Origin: Mycobacterium sp. 852013-51886_SCH5428379
GTDB lineage: Bacteria > Actinomycetota > Actinomycetes > Mycobacteriales > Mycobacteriaceae
Assembly (NCBI RefSeq): GCF_001665575.1
Contig: NZ_LZSU01000029.1
Span: 52,917-116,916, forward strand
Length of the DNA: 64,000 nucleotides
Reading direction: 5' to 3'
This document shows positions 32,231 to 40,938 of the stretch, piece after piece. Below the pieces are notes generated by a model, which searched no databases, had not been told where the DNA came from, and was given only the letters and a program-made list of their open reading frames with translations. Every line of letters starts with the position of its first letter. Position 1 is the stretch's first letter. The position numbers and the translations under genes are program-made.

Positions 32231-33316
32231 ATGATCAATGCTCTCCTGATAGGCGCTGGTGCCGTAGTCGAGGAGTTCTACCGAGCCCCCCTGCGTCGAC
32301 TGGAGAAAGCCAAGGCCATTCGGGTCCTGGGCGTCGTCGATCCCAGCGAGGCACGAGGACGCCAGATCGCGAGTCAGTTCCGGCGGGCGCGTTCTTACTC
32401 GGACTGCGAGACAGCGTTTCGGGGCGCCACTTACGATCTCGCCATCATCGCCTCGCCGCCCGGCCTGCACGCCGACCACGCGTGCATGGCGTTTGAACAC
32501 GGCTGCCATGTGTTGTGCGAGAAGCCGATGACCACGACGGTGGCCGACGCGGACCGGATGAACGCCGCAGCAGCCCACGCCGATCGCATCCTGGGGGTGG
32601 CGTACCCCCGGCGGTTCTACTCGAACTTCGCCGATGTCGCGCGGCTTGTCGCGGGCGGAGAGCTGGGTGACGAACTCGAATTCACGTTCCGCGAGGGAAA
32701 CACCTACGGCTGGCCCGCCGCAACGGACGCAGCTTTCCGGCGCGAGCGATCGGGCGGCGGCGCACTGCTGGACATCGGCGTGCACATGTTGGACCAGCTG
32801 ACTTGGATTTTCGGGGACCCAACGGTGACCCGTTCGTACGACGACAGCTTCGCCGGTGGCGTCGAGACCAATTCGCTGCTGGAACTGACGTTTCCGCGAG
32901 CCCGCGGCATCATGCAGGTCAGTTGGGAGTTTCCGTTGAACAACGGGCTCTGGATACGTGGCGCGAAGGGCGAGGTCATGCTCGGCGGCGGAGACCTCCG
33001 CACCTACCGCCGCAAAACTGCGCGGGGCTGGACACTCGTGCCGGCCACGACGTCGTGGCCCACAGATCTCACGCCAGGCGGCGGCAAGCGGATACGGCCC
33101 GGCAATTTCCGCCCCTGCTTCGATGCCGAGCTGGTCGCCATGCTCAGGTCCATTCGCTATGGCGAAGCGCTTCCCGTCACCGGCGTTCAGGCGGCAAGCG
33201 TCCAGACCGCCATCGAACAGGCCTACGAGCGCGCTGAAGCGCTCGATTGTCCCTGGCTGCCGGAAGAAGAGCGGGCAGCCGCACGAGCCAAACACTGGAA
33301 GGCCGCACAATCATGA
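32231..33316 (+). CDS. Gfo/Idh/MocA family oxidoreductase
   Basis: A 361-residue NAD(P)-dependent enzyme with the Rossmann start NALLIGAGAVVEEFYRAPL, IIASPPGLHADH, the signature CEKPM (catalytic Lys) and a C-terminal GGGALLDIGVHMLDQL motif. In polysaccharide loci members oxidise or reduce sugar nucleotides, for example at C3. ATG at 32231 with GAGG eight bases upstream. Overlaps the following SDR gene by ATGA. Confidence 0.87.
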   Translation: MINALLIGAGAVVEEFYRAPLRRLEKAKAIRVLGVVDPSEARGRQIASQFRRARSYSDCETAFRGATYDLAIIASPPGLHADHACMAFEHGCHVLCEKPMTTTVADADRMNAAAAHADRILGVAYPRRFYSNFADVARLVAGGELGDELEFTFREGNTYGWPAATDAAFRRERSGGGALLDIGVHMLDQLTWIFGDPTVTRSYDDSFAGGVETNSLLELTFPRARGIMQVSWEFPLNNGLWIRGAKGEVMLGGGDLRTYRRKTARGWTLVPATTSWPTDLTPGGGKRIRPGNFRPCFDAELVAMLRSIRYGEALPVTGVQAASVQTAIEQAYERAEALDCPWLPEEERAAARAKHWKAAQS

Positions 33317-34404
33317 CGAAGCCGATCGCGGTCATCGGAGCCGGGGGCTTCGTCGGTGCGCGTCTCGTCGAACGCGCCGAGCTCGTCGGGGACATGTCCG
33401 TCGTCCCCATCGTCCGATCCTGGCGCAGCCAGGGACGTTTGGCACGCTTCGGTATGCGCACGGTGCTCGGGGACGCGGGAGATCCGGCATCGCTGGTGCC
33501 CCTGTTGAAGGGGTGCGGCATGGTGGTGAATCTGACCCTGGGCAACGACGAGCGCATCGTCGGTGACGTCCAGTCCATGTACACCGCCTGTCAGCAGGCC
33601 GAGGTTCCACTCTTCGTGCACATGAGTTCCGCGGAGGTCTTCGGACGGGCGGAGGACCCGAATCTCACCGATGAGTCCTTTCCCGATGGCCGGCACTGGA
33701 TGGAGTACGCCCAGGCGAAGACCGCGGCCGAAGCATGGCTGCGATCGCAGCCGGAGGGGCCGGTCCGGATCGTCATGTTACGGCCGGGGTTGGTGTGGGG
33801 GCCGGGCGCGGGATGGCTGGTGGAACCGGCCCAGGGGATGGTCGACGGCACCGCCTACCTGTTCAACGGCGGGCGCGGGATCTGCAATCTGATTCATGTG
33901 GACAACCTCATCGAACACCTTGTCCAACTTGCGAACTCACCCGATATCCGCTCCGGTGTCTTCAACATCTCGGACGAAGAGACGCTCACCTGGAGTGAGT
34001 ACTATCGCGCCATCGCCCGTGAGGTGGGCGTCGATCCGTCGACGATTCGGCTGCTCGACGATTCGGCGTACCGAGAGAACCGCATGCAGAAGGTGCAGAA
34101 AGCTCTCGACATCGCGCCTGCCCGCGTGCTCAAACGTCGGCTGAGCGGCGACACCAAGGGCCGACTCAAGCAGCAGTTGGGCGATTGGCTGTCGCCGCCG
34201 AGTACCGAGGTTCAACCCTTTCACCCGGAACCGGCCGTCACCAAGTCGCTGTGGTGGCTGCAGGGCACGGTGCACAAACTGCCGTCGACGGCATTCACTC
34301 AGCAATATCCGGATCTTCAGCTTCAGTCGTTCGACGACCTCATGACCGCTGCCGGGCGGTGGCTGCGGTTCGCGGGTTTCGAGGCGCCCGGTTCGGCGCG
34401 CTAA
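33313..34404 (+). CDS. NAD-dependent epimerase/dehydratase (extended SDR)
   Basis: A 363-residue protein: NAD motif [29 protein letters not shown] (Ser), a Tyr-x3-Lys as YAQAKTAAE, and [11 protein letters not shown]. The C-terminal approximately 70 residues are unusual for plain epimerases. It probably finishes the sugar-nucleotide modification begun by the coupled Gfo/Idh enzyme. Its TAA stop overlaps the fgd1 stop by four bases on the opposite strand, the right boundary of the polysaccharide locus. Confidence 0.82.
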   Translation: MTKPIAVIGAGGFVGARLVERAELVGDMSVVPIVRSWRSQGRLARFGMRTVLGDAGDPASLVPLLKGCGMVVNLTLGNDERIVGDVQSMYTACQQAEVPLFVHMSSAEVFGRAEDPNLTDESFPDGRHWMEYAQAKTAAEAWLRSQPEGPVRIVMLRPGLVWGPGAGWLVEPAQGMVDGTAYLFNGGRGICNLIHVDNLIEHLVQLANSPDIRSGVFNISDEETLTWSEYYRAIAREVGVDPSTIRLLDDSAYRENRMQKVQKALDIAPARVLKRRLSGDTKGRLKQQLGDWLSPPSTEVQPFHPEPAVTKSLWWLQGTVHKLPSTAFTQQYPDLQLQSFDDLMTAAGRWLRFAGFEAPGSAR

Positions 34405-35411
34405 CCCAGCTTCCGCAACCGCGGCTCCAGATCGCGCTGGAACAGCTCCAGGAACCGGCGCTGATCGTGGCCGGGGGCGTGGAACACGAGGTGGTTGAGC
34501 CCCCAGTCGACGTAGTCCTTGACCTTCTCGACGGCCTCGTCCGGATCGGATGCCACGATCCAGCGCTTGGCGACCTGCTCGATCGGCAGTTCGTCGGCGG
34601 CCTTCTCCATCTCGATCGGATCGTCGATGCTGTGCTTCTGCTCGGCGGTCAGCGAGAGCGGCGCCCAGAAGCGCGTGTTCTCCAGCGCCAGCTCGGGATC
34701 GGTGTCGTAGGAGATCTTGATCTCGATCATCCGGTCGATGTCGTCGGAGTTCCGCTCGGCCTTCTCGGCACCCTCCTTGACCGCCGGGATGAGCTTGTCC
34801 TTATAGAGCTCCTCGCCCTTGCCGGAGGTGCAGATGAAGCCGTCCCCGGCGCGTCCCGCGTACTTCGCGACCACCGGGCCACCGGCGGCGATGTAGACGG
34901 GCACCCCGCCCTCGGGGACGTCGTAGATGGACGCGCCCTTGGTGCGGTAGTACTCGCCCTCGAAATCGACCCGGTCACCCAGCCACAGCTCGCGCATCAG
35001 CCGCACCGACTCCCGCAGCCGCGCGAAGCGCTCCTTGAAGTCCGGCCACTCGCCCTCGTATCCGGTGGCGATCTCGTTGAGCGCCTCGCCGGTGCCCACC
35101 CCGAGAAAGATCCGCCCCGGATACAGACACGCCATCGTCGCGAACGCCTGCGCGATCACCGCCGGGTTGTATCGGAACGTCGGCGTCAACACCGACGTGC
35201 CGAGCTGGATCCGTTCGGTGCGCTCCCCCACCGCCGTCATCCATGCCAGCGAGAACGGCGCATGCCCACCCTCATGACGCCACGGCTGGAAGTGATCGCT
35301 GACAGTCGCACTGTCCATCCCGTGCGCTTCGGCCGCCACCGCCAGTTCCACGAGCTCACGGGGCGCGAACTGCTCCGCCGACGCCTTGTATCCGAGTTTG
35401 AGTTCAGCCAC
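34401..35411 (-). CDS. fgd1: F420-dependent glucose-6-phosphate dehydrogenase Fgd1
   Basis: A 336-residue LLM-barrel enzyme. Segments such as [80 protein letters not shown] and [12 protein letters not shown] are those of mycobacterial Fgd1. It oxidises glucose 6-phosphate to 6-phosphogluconolactone and generates reduced F420. The start is GTG at 35411 with a GGAGGAG about 12 bases upstream. In M. tuberculosis it sits beside pta, from which it is separated here by the polysaccharide locus. Confidence 0.96.
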   Translation of the reverse strand: MAELKLGYKASAEQFAPRELVELAVAAEAHGMDSATVSDHFQPWRHEGGHAPFSLAWMTAVGERTERIQLGTSVLTPTFRYNPAVIAQAFATMACLYPGRIFLGVGTGEALNEIATGYEGEWPDFKERFARLRESVRLMRELWLGDRVDFEGEYYRTKGASIYDVPEGGVPVYIAAGGPVVAKYAGRAGDGFICTSGKGEELYKDKLIPAVKEGAEKAERNSDDIDRMIEIKISYDTDPELALENTRFWAPLSLTAEQKHSIDDPIEMEKAADELPIEQVAKRWIVASDPDEAVEKVKDYVDWGLNHLVFHAPGHDQRRFLELFQRDLEPRLRKLG

Positions 35412-35445
35412 GGTTCTGTTCTACTCCTCCCCCTAGACTCGCTGC

Positions 35446-36189
35446 ATGGCAGCTGTGCTGGAGGCCGTCACCGACCGCGTCCACATCGCGCGCACTCCCC
35501 TCGTCAACTGGACGCTGGTGACCGACGGCGCCGGAGTCCTGATCATCGACGCCGGCTTCCCGGGCCACCGCGACGACGTCCTCGACTCGGTACGCCGGCT
35601 CGGGTTCGGCATGACCGACGTCCGCGCAATCCTGTTGACCCACGCCCACATCGACCACTTCGGTGCGGCGATCTCCTTCGCCGAGCGCGAGAACGTCCCG
35701 GTGTACGCGCACACCGCCGAAGTCGGCCACGCCCGGCGCGATTACGTCGAGCAGGTGTCACCGGTCGACGTCGCCCGCCACGCGTGGCGACCGCGGTGGC
35801 TGCGGTGGTCGGCGGACATCACCCGCAAGGGCGGAATGACGCGCGGCGGCATCCCGACCGCACAACGCCTGACCGACGCGATCGCGGCCGGGTTACCGGG
35901 TGCGCCGGTGGCCGTCCCCACCCCGGGGCACACCGGCGGGCACTGCTCCTACCTCGTGGACGGTGTGCTCGTCAGCGGGGACGCGCTGGTGACCGGCCAT
36001 CCGCTGCTGACCGACGTCCGTCCCCAATTGCTTCCCACGCTGTTCAACCACGACCAGGCCGAATGCGTGCGCAGCCTCGGAGTCCTGGGCGCGCTGGACG
36101 TCGAGATCCTGGTGCCCGGGCACGGTCCGGTGTGGCGCGGTGCGGTCCGCGCCGCCGCCCAGCAGGCGGTGGCGGCGGCGACTAGGTGA
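35446..36189 (+). CDS. Metallo-beta-lactamase-fold hydrolase (Rv0406c-like)
   Basis: A 247-residue MBL-fold protein with the metal motif THAHIDHFG and further His/Asp in TPGHTGGHCSYLVDGVLVSGDAL and LVPGHGPVW. Its position divergent from fgd1 matches Rv0406c. Function unproven; thioesterase, lactonase or glyoxalase II are possible. A -10-like TAGACT (35434-35439) ends six bases before the ATG, so translation is probably leaderless. Confidence 0.88.
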   Translation: MAAVLEAVTDRVHIARTPLVNWTLVTDGAGVLIIDAGFPGHRDDVLDSVRRLGFGMTDVRAILLTHAHIDHFGAAISFAERENVPVYAHTAEVGHARRDYVEQVSPVDVARHAWRPRWLRWSADITRKGGMTRGGIPTAQRLTDAIAAGLPGAPVAVPTPGHTGGHCSYLVDGVLVSGDALVTGHPLLTDVRPQLLPTLFNHDQAECVRSLGVLGALDVEILVPGHGPVWRGAVRAAAQQAVAAATR

Positions 36190-36478
36190 GTATGCGGTAA
36201 CCGAACAGGAACACCGCCGTCAGGCACAGCCCGCACGCCACCACGATGGTCGGCATCAGGATCGTCTGGTCGAGTTCGTCGGGATCGAGCGCGTCATGCT
36301 GCACGGGGCCGAACACCATGCGGGCCAATGCCGTCTCCCGCATCCGGCGGGTCAACCGGCCGAGCACGTGCCGGTCCGCGCGGCGGCCGATGAACGCCCG
36401 CAACGCCACCCCCAGCACGGCGATCGCGATCGCTGCGGCCAGGATCAGCCACGCGACCGTCGCCTGCGACACGTTCAT
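36182..36478 (-). CDS. Small two-helix membrane protein
   Basis: A 98-residue protein with helices at about residues 8-28 (AWLILAAAIAIAVLGVALRAF) and 74-96 (PTIVVACGLCLTAVFLFGYRIL) and a positively charged middle. I recognise no family. It overlaps the GNAT gene start by ATGA, so it is co-translated with it, and converges with the MBL gene (8-base overlap). Confidence 0.65.
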   Translation of the reverse strand: MNVSQATVAWLILAAAIAIAVLGVALRAFIGRRADRHVLGRLTRRMRETALARMVFGPVQHDALDPDELDQTILMPTIVVACGLCLTAVFLFGYRILT

Positions 36479-36984
36479 GCCAGTGCCTTCACGAACGCCA
36501 CCGGATACACCTCACCCTCTGCGGGCAGCGGTTCAGCGAGGCGCTGGTATCCGGTCGCCTCGTACAGCGCCTCGGCCTCGGGCTGCCGGTCGCCGGTCGT
36601 CAGATAGATCCGGCTGTAGCCACGCGCAGCGATCTCGGATTCCAGCGCGACCAGCAGGGCGCGGGCCAGCCCGCGGCGCCGGTGTCCGCTGTCGGTCCAG
36701 ATGCGCTTGAGTTCGGCGGTCTCGGCTCCCTCGACAACACCGAAGCGACGAAACGCACCCCCGGTGACGGGGGTGTCGCCGAGCAGGCCGATCAACATGG
36801 CGCCGTCCGGCGGGGCGAATTCGGCCCCCGGGTAGCGGCGCAGCCAGGCCAGCACCGCCTCGGTGCGTCCGTCATAGCGGTCGGCGTACTCGACTGCGAG
36901 CTCGTTGAGCAGCGGCTCGGCCAGCGGGTCCTGCTGATCCACGGATACGAAGCGCAGGTCGTCGGTCACCGCAACATTGAACAC
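36475..36984 (-). CDS. GNAT-family N-acetyltransferase
   Basis: A 169-residue acyltransferase: the acetyl-CoA loop is seen in ELKRIWTDSGHRRRGLARALLVALESEIAARG, followed by YLTTGDRQPEAEALYEATGYQRL. It transfers an acetyl group from acetyl-CoA to an unknown amine. The start is GTG at 36984 with GAGG close upstream; GTG at 36969 is possible. Divergent from the SDR gene, whose promoter operator lies between them. Confidence 0.82.
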   Translation of the reverse strand: MFNVAVTDDLRFVSVDQQDPLAEPLLNELAVEYADRYDGRTEAVLAWLRRYPGAEFAPPDGAMLIGLLGDTPVTGGAFRRFGVVEGAETAELKRIWTDSGHRRRGLARALLVALESEIAARGYSRIYLTTGDRQPEAEALYEATGYQRLAEPLPAEGEVYPVAFVKALA

Positions 36985-37013
36985 CTCGGGTCCACACGCC
37001 TCTTCCGATCAAA

Positions 37014-37031
37014 ACTTGACACCTGTAAAGT
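37014..37031. promoter_or_regulatory. Inverted-repeat operator before the SDR gene
   Basis: ACTTGACA-cc-TGTAAAGT: the two 8-base arms match at seven of eight positions when reverse-complemented, two bases apart, nine bases before the ATG at 37040. This size and symmetry suit a TetR-type repressor site overlapping the promoter. No regulator gene is adjacent, so it would act in trans. Confidence 0.55.
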
Positions 37032-37039
37032 TCGCGGAC

Positions 37040-37903
37040 ATGGACAACATCCGCGGCAAGACCATCGCCATCACCGGGGCTGCGCGAGGGATCGGCTACG
37101 CGACCGCCGAGGCGCTGCTCCGGCGCGGCGCCCGCGTCGTGATCGGCGATCGCGACGTCGCTCTGCAGGAATCCTCGGTCGCCAAGCTGACCAACCTCGG
37201 ATCGGTGTCGGGCTATCCGCTCGACGTCACCGACCGGGAGTCGTTCGCGTCGTTCCTCGACAAGGCGCGGACGGACGGCGGCGGCCACATCGACGTGCTG
37301 ATCAACAACGCCGGCGTGATGCCGATCGGTCCGTTCCTCGAGCAGTCCGAACAGTCGATCCGCTCGTCGATCGAGGTGAACCTCTACGGCGTCATCGCCG
37401 GGTGCCAGCTGGCACTGCCGGACATGGTCGCCCGCGGCCGCGGCCACGTCATCAACATCGCGTCGCTGTCCGGGCTGATCCCGGTCCCGGGCCAGGTCGT
37501 CTACGTCGGCGCCAAGTACGGCGTCGTCGGACTGTCCACCGCGTTGGCCGACGAGATGGCGCCGAAGGGCGTGCAGGTCTCGGTGATCATGCCGCCCTTC
37601 ACCAACACCGATTTGATCTCCGGCACCAAGTCCAGCGGCGCGCTCAAGCCGGTGGAACCCGAGGACATCGCGGCCGCGGTGGTCAAGACGCTGAACAAGC
37701 CGAAGACCCACGTGTCGGTGCCACCGCCGCTGCGCTTCACCGCGCAGGCCGCGCAGCTGCTGCCGCCACGCGGTCGCCGCTGGCTGAACAAGAAGCTCGG
37801 CCTGGCCGACGTCTTCCTCGAATTCGACCGCACCAAGCGGCAGGGCTACGAGTCACGCGCGCAGGCTGCGCTGGGCGTCGTGGAGGGCCCCGAGAAGAGC
37901 TAG
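37040..37903 (+). CDS. Short-chain dehydrogenase/reductase
   Basis: A 287-residue classical SDR: KTIAITGAARGIGYATAEALL (NAD(P) binding), DVLINNAGVM, HVINIASLSGLIPVPGQVVYVGAKYGVVG (Ser...Tyr-x3-Lys as YVGAK). The C-terminal region with PPPLRFTAQAAQLLPPRGRRWL resembles mycobacterial SDRs of unknown substrate. ATG at 37040 lies immediately downstream of a palindromic operator; upstream in-frame starts would read through that operator and are rejected. Confidence 0.87.
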   Translation: MDNIRGKTIAITGAARGIGYATAEALLRRGARVVIGDRDVALQESSVAKLTNLGSVSGYPLDVTDRESFASFLDKARTDGGGHIDVLINNAGVMPIGPFLEQSEQSIRSSIEVNLYGVIAGCQLALPDMVARGRGHVINIASLSGLIPVPGQVVYVGAKYGVVGLSTALADEMAPKGVQVSVIMPPFTNTDLISGTKSSGALKPVEPEDIAAAVVKTLNKPKTHVSVPPPLRFTAQAAQLLPPRGRRWLNKKLGLADVFLEFDRTKRQGYESRAQAALGVVEGPEKS

Positions 37904-37915
37904 CGCCCGGCAAGC

Positions 37916-38272
37916 TCAGTCTGACGGGGGCGCGTACACCTGCAGGGTGTTGCCCTCAGAATCCTTGAAGGCCGCGATGCGGCCCCAAGGGTGGTCACTG
38001 ATCTCTCCGCTGAACGAGACCCCTTGGCCCTTCAGGCGGTTCACCTCGTCCTCGATACCGCCGTCGGGCTGGAAGGTCAGGATGGCGCCCCCGTCGCTGT
38101 CGGATCCGGCGTCCTCCCGCGCGTTCAGGCCGACCATCAACCCGTTCGCGTCGAGTTCGGACCACTGGTCGGTCTCCTTCTGCAGCTCCAGTCCGAGCGT
38201 GTCGCGATAGAACTCGACTGCACGCTTCATGTCCTTGACCGGCAACCACACGGTCGCGACGCCTGACGCCAT
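37916..38272 (-). CDS. VOC-fold (glyoxalase/bleomycin resistance-like) protein
   Basis: A 118-residue single-domain VOC protein: VATVWLPVKDMKRAVEFYRDTLGLEL at the N-terminus and GRIAAFKDSEGNTLQVYAPP at the C-terminus carry the usual metal-ligand positions. The substrate cannot be predicted. ATG at 38272 is chosen for GGAGG eight to nine bases upstream; ATG at 38323 would add 17 residues. Confidence 0.83.
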   Translation of the reverse strand: MASGVATVWLPVKDMKRAVEFYRDTLGLELQKETDQWSELDANGLMVGLNAREDAGSDSDGGAILTFQPDGGIEDEVNRLKGQGVSFSGEISDHPWGRIAAFKDSEGNTLQVYAPPSD

Positions 38273-38366
38273 CTTCGATACCTCCAGCTGGATGAGTGGG
38301 ATGTCCGGGAGGTACCCAGCCATGCCGACTCCAGGCGCGATCGGATATGACGAAACTGGGACGTGA

Positions 38367-38462
38367 CCCGTGTGCCGTCAGGGCGCCGAGCGTGCACCCA
38401 TGGCGGGATTTCGCGGGAAAAGTCGCCGCAGGCTCACACTCGGGGCCGTGGCTGCACACTCA
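38367..38462. repeat. Palindromic four-box intergenic element, copy 3 (diverged)
   Basis: Box 2 CGAGCGTGCA (38387-38396), box 3 CTCACACTCG (38433-38442) and box 4 TGCACACTCA (38453-38462) keep the exact 46 and 20 spacing; box 1 is a degenerate CCCGTGTGCC at 38367. Inner arms (GGCGGGATTT...) are also recognisable. The right side supplies the stop codon and last residues of the adjacent 136-residue protein. Confidence 0.75.
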
Positions 38463-38844
38463 CCGCAAGAGCGGGGTCACCCATGCGGTACGCCTCGATC
38501 GCGTCGAGGTTGTCGAGCAGCTCGTCGGCGGCGAAGACGTAGTCCAGGCCGTCGGGGCCCGTTCCGACGAGGATCACGTGCCACTCCTCGTCCTCGGTCA
38601 GCCAGATCCGCGAAACCGACTCGACGTCGTCGTCGAGCAGTGGGTCCAGCGGATCGACGCCCGATGGTGGGTAGAACCACGTCGCGAGTTCGTCGGTCGA
38701 GTTCTCGACGTCGAATTCCCAACCGCGGTCGGTGAGTTCGGCGTCGACGATGGTCAGGTCGGTGTCGACGGGCAGCCAGTCCGGTGCGCGTTTGGCCTGC
38801 CGTTTTCGGCGTCGCGCTTTCTTAGCCTCGGTGCGCTTCGACAT
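38434..38844 (-). CDS. Hypothetical acidic protein downstream of metZ
   Basis: A 136-residue protein with a very basic N-terminus (MSKRTEAKKARRRKRQAKR) and an acidic body (LDDDVESVSRIWLTEDEEWHVILVGTG). No membrane helix or signal peptide; I recognise no family. Its ATG directly follows the metZ stop (TGA then ATG), so it is co-transcribed with metZ. The last dozen residues (VSVQPRPRV) and the TGA stop are encoded in palindromic repeat copy 3, so the C-terminus was probably created by that element. Confidence 0.7.
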   Translation of the reverse strand: MSKRTEAKKARRRKRQAKRAPDWLPVDTDLTIVDAELTDRGWEFDVENSTDELATWFYPPSGVDPLDPLLDDDVESVSRIWLTEDEEWHVILVGTGPDGLDYVFAADELLDNLDAIEAYRMGDPALAVSVQPRPRV

Positions 38845-40071
38845 TCAGCCCAGCGCCCGGTCGAGGTCCGCGATCAGATCCTGCGTGCCTTCCAGGCCGA
38901 TCGAGATCCGCACGACGCCGTCACCGAGACCGATCGATGCCCGCCCCTCCGGCCCCATCGCCCGGTGCGTGGTGGTGGCGGGGTGGGTGATCAGCGATTT
39001 CGCGTCGCCGAGGTTGTTGGAGATGTCGATCAACTCGAGTTTGTCGAGGACCTCGAAGGCCCGCTCCTTGGTGCCGCCCGCGAGTTCGAAGGTGACGACG
39101 GTGCCGCCGCCGGACATCTGCCGCTGCGCCAGGTCGTACTGCGGATGGGACTTCAGGAACGGGTACTTCACCCAGCTCACCGAGGAATGCCCCTCCAGGA
39201 ACTCCGCGACCTGTTGCGCCGACCGGTTGGCGTAGTCGACCCGAACTGCCATCGTCTCCAGCCCCTTGAGCAGCGTCCAGGCGTTGAACGCGCTGATAGC
39301 CGGCCCGGTGTGCCGCATCAGCTTCTGCACGGGTCCGTCGATGTACTCCGTCGAGCCGAGGATCGCCCCGCCCAGCACCCGGCCCTGACCGTCGATGTGT
39401 TTGGTGCCCGAGTAGACGACCACGTCCACCCCGAGCGGGAAACCCTGCTGTAGCAGCGGGGTGGCGAAGACGTTGTCCAGCACCACCTTTGCGCTCGCAG
39501 CGTGCGCGAGCTCGGTCACCGCCGCGATGTCGACGAGCGACTGCATCGGGTTCGACGGCGTCTCGAAGAACACCGCCTGGGTGGGCACCGAGAGGGCCTC
39601 CTCCCACTGGGAGAGGTCGTCGCCGTCGACGAAGACGGTCTCAACGCCCCACCGGGGCAGGATTTCGTTGCACACCACAAAGCAGGAGCCGAACAGGCTG
39701 CGGGCAGCGACCAGCCGGTCGCCCGCACCGAGCAGCGCGCCCAGCGACGTGAACACCGCCGCCATGCCGGTCGCCGTCGCGAAGCACGCCGGCGCCCCCT
39801 CGATCAGCCGCAGCCGCTCCTCGAACATGGAGATGGTCGGGTTGCCGTAGCGCGAGTAGACATATCGGTCGATCTCGCCGGTGAACGCCTTCTCCGCCTC
39901 ACCCGCGGAGGCGTAGACGTACCCCGAGGTGAGGTACATCGCCTCGGCCGTCTCTTCGAAACCCGAGCGCAGCAGACCGCCGCGGACCCCGATCGTGGCC
40001 TGGCTGACGCCGTCGGGGAGTGGGGCGGGGACCCGAACGGACGGCACCGACGGCACGTCCTGCTCGCTCAC
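38845..40071 (-). CDS. metZ: O-succinylhomoserine sulfhydrylase MetZ
   Basis: A 408-residue PLP enzyme of the Cys/Met metabolism family: YVYSRYGNPTISMFEERL, FATATGMAAVFTSLGALL, VFFETPSNPMQSLVDI, VVLDNVFATPLLQQGFPLG and VYSGTKHIDGQGRVLGG (the Lys binds PLP). It makes homocysteine from O-succinylhomoserine and sulfide for methionine synthesis. Overlaps the rhodanese gene by four bases; the metZ-rhodanese pair matches Rv0391-Rv0390. Confidence 0.95.
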   Translation of the reverse strand: MSEQDVPSVPSVRVPAPLPDGVSQATIGVRGGLLRSGFEETAEAMYLTSGYVYASAGEAEKAFTGEIDRYVYSRYGNPTISMFEERLRLIEGAPACFATATGMAAVFTSLGALLGAGDRLVAARSLFGSCFVVCNEILPRWGVETVFVDGDDLSQWEEALSVPTQAVFFETPSNPMQSLVDIAAVTELAHAASAKVVLDNVFATPLLQQGFPLGVDVVVYSGTKHIDGQGRVLGGAILGSTEYIDGPVQKLMRHTGPAISAFNAWTLLKGLETMAVRVDYANRSAQQVAEFLEGHSSVSWVKYPFLKSHPQYDLAQRQMSGGGTVVTFELAGGTKERAFEVLDKLELIDISNNLGDAKSLITHPATTTHRAMGPEGRASIGLGDGVVRISIGLEGTQDLIADLDRALG

Positions 40072-40481
40072 GACTGCACCCAGGGCAGGCCGACGGCTTT
40101 CCAGCCGGTGCGGCCGCGGTGCCGGTGCTCGTCGAGATCGCCCTCGAATCCGTACAGGATGTTGTACGACGGCCCGATCCCGGCGCCGGTGGCCGCCTCG
40201 GCGGCGCCGATCGAGCGGTTACCGGACCGGCACAGGAACACCACCGGCCGGTCACCGGGCGTCACCCCCGCGGTCTTGAGATCGTCGACGAATCCCTCGT
40301 TACGGGTGCCGTCGGTGCGGTTCCACTCAATGAACACGACCTCACGCGAGAGCGGCCGCAGATCCGGTACGCCCACGAAGCGCCATTCGGCCTCGGTACG
40401 ACAGTCCACCAGCACGGCGTCCGGGTTCTGGTCGAGTACCTGCCAGGCCTCCTCCGGCGTGATGTCTCCCGCATAGCTCAC
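40068..40481 (-). CDS. Rhodanese-like sulfurtransferase
   Basis: About 137 residues, one rhodanese domain with VLVDCRTEAEWRFVGVPDL and the active-site loop CRSGNRSIGA (persulfide-forming Cys). It moves sulfane sulfur and is coupled by ATGA to metZ, so it may feed sulfur to homocysteine formation (inference). GTG at 40481 (SYAGDITPEEAW follows) is the likely start; an upstream in-frame start would overlap the preceding gene's 3' end. Confidence 0.9.
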   Translation of the reverse strand: MSYAGDITPEEAWQVLDQNPDAVLVDCRTEAEWRFVGVPDLRPLSREVVFIEWNRTDGTRNEGFVDDLKTAGVTPGDRPVVFLCRSGNRSIGAAEAATGAGIGPSYNILYGFEGDLDEHRHRGRTGWKAVGLPWVQS

Positions 40482-40500
40482 GGGCGTGAGTGTCCCATAC

Positions 40501-40938
40501 CTAACCGGTACCGGCCGCACAGACCTTCCAGGCCCCGTCCTCGCGCCGGAACGTCGTCTCCACCTCGGTTTTCACGTCCGGCGCGTTGTCGAAGTGGTAG
40601 GTGACCGAGCCGGTCGCGCTGTCGCCGTCGACGGTCACCCCGGTCAGCCCGTCGATGAACCGGTCACCCTGCTGCTGGGACGATTCCTCTTGCGCGGCAA
40701 TGAAATCCGCCTCGTTGCCCTGGTTCTCGCGGCAGGTGTACTCGCGAAAGTCAGCGAAGTCCTTGCGTTGAATGGCGTCGTTCTGGGCGACAGCGGCGCG
40801 GCCGATCTGCTGCTCGTCGGTGAGTTCGTCGCCCTCGAAGGCGTTGACCGCCCAAATTCCGATCACGACGATCACGATGACGACCAGAGCGGCCAGAAAC
40901 GGTGTCGCGGTCGGCCGGTCCTCGGCTTCGGGGCTCAC
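40501..40938 (-). CDS. Membrane-anchored DUF4878-like protein
   Basis: About 145 residues: a short cytoplasmic stretch, one membrane helix (FLAALVVIVIVVIGIWAV) and an external domain of about 100 residues with two Cys (REYTCREN and WKVCAAG), likely disulfide-bonded. The same pattern (helix, ...DAIQ..DF..LR..TC..., WK.C near the end) occurs in the 260-residue protein at 56236-57018. GTG at 40938 overlaps the purT stop (GTGA). Function unknown. Confidence 0.75.
   Translation of the reverse strand: MSPEAEDRPTATPFLAALVVIVIVVIGIWAVNAFEGDELTDEQQIGRAAVAQNDAIQRKDFADFREYTCRENQGNEADFIAAQEESSQQQGDRFIDGLTGVTVDGDSATGSVTYHFDNAPDVKTEVETTFRREDGAWKVCAAGTG

Noticed and set aside
17282..34404. Integrative element or prophage carrying the polysaccharide genes
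   Set aside because: No integrase, tRNA target, flanking repeats or phage genes; boundaries are gene-to-gene.
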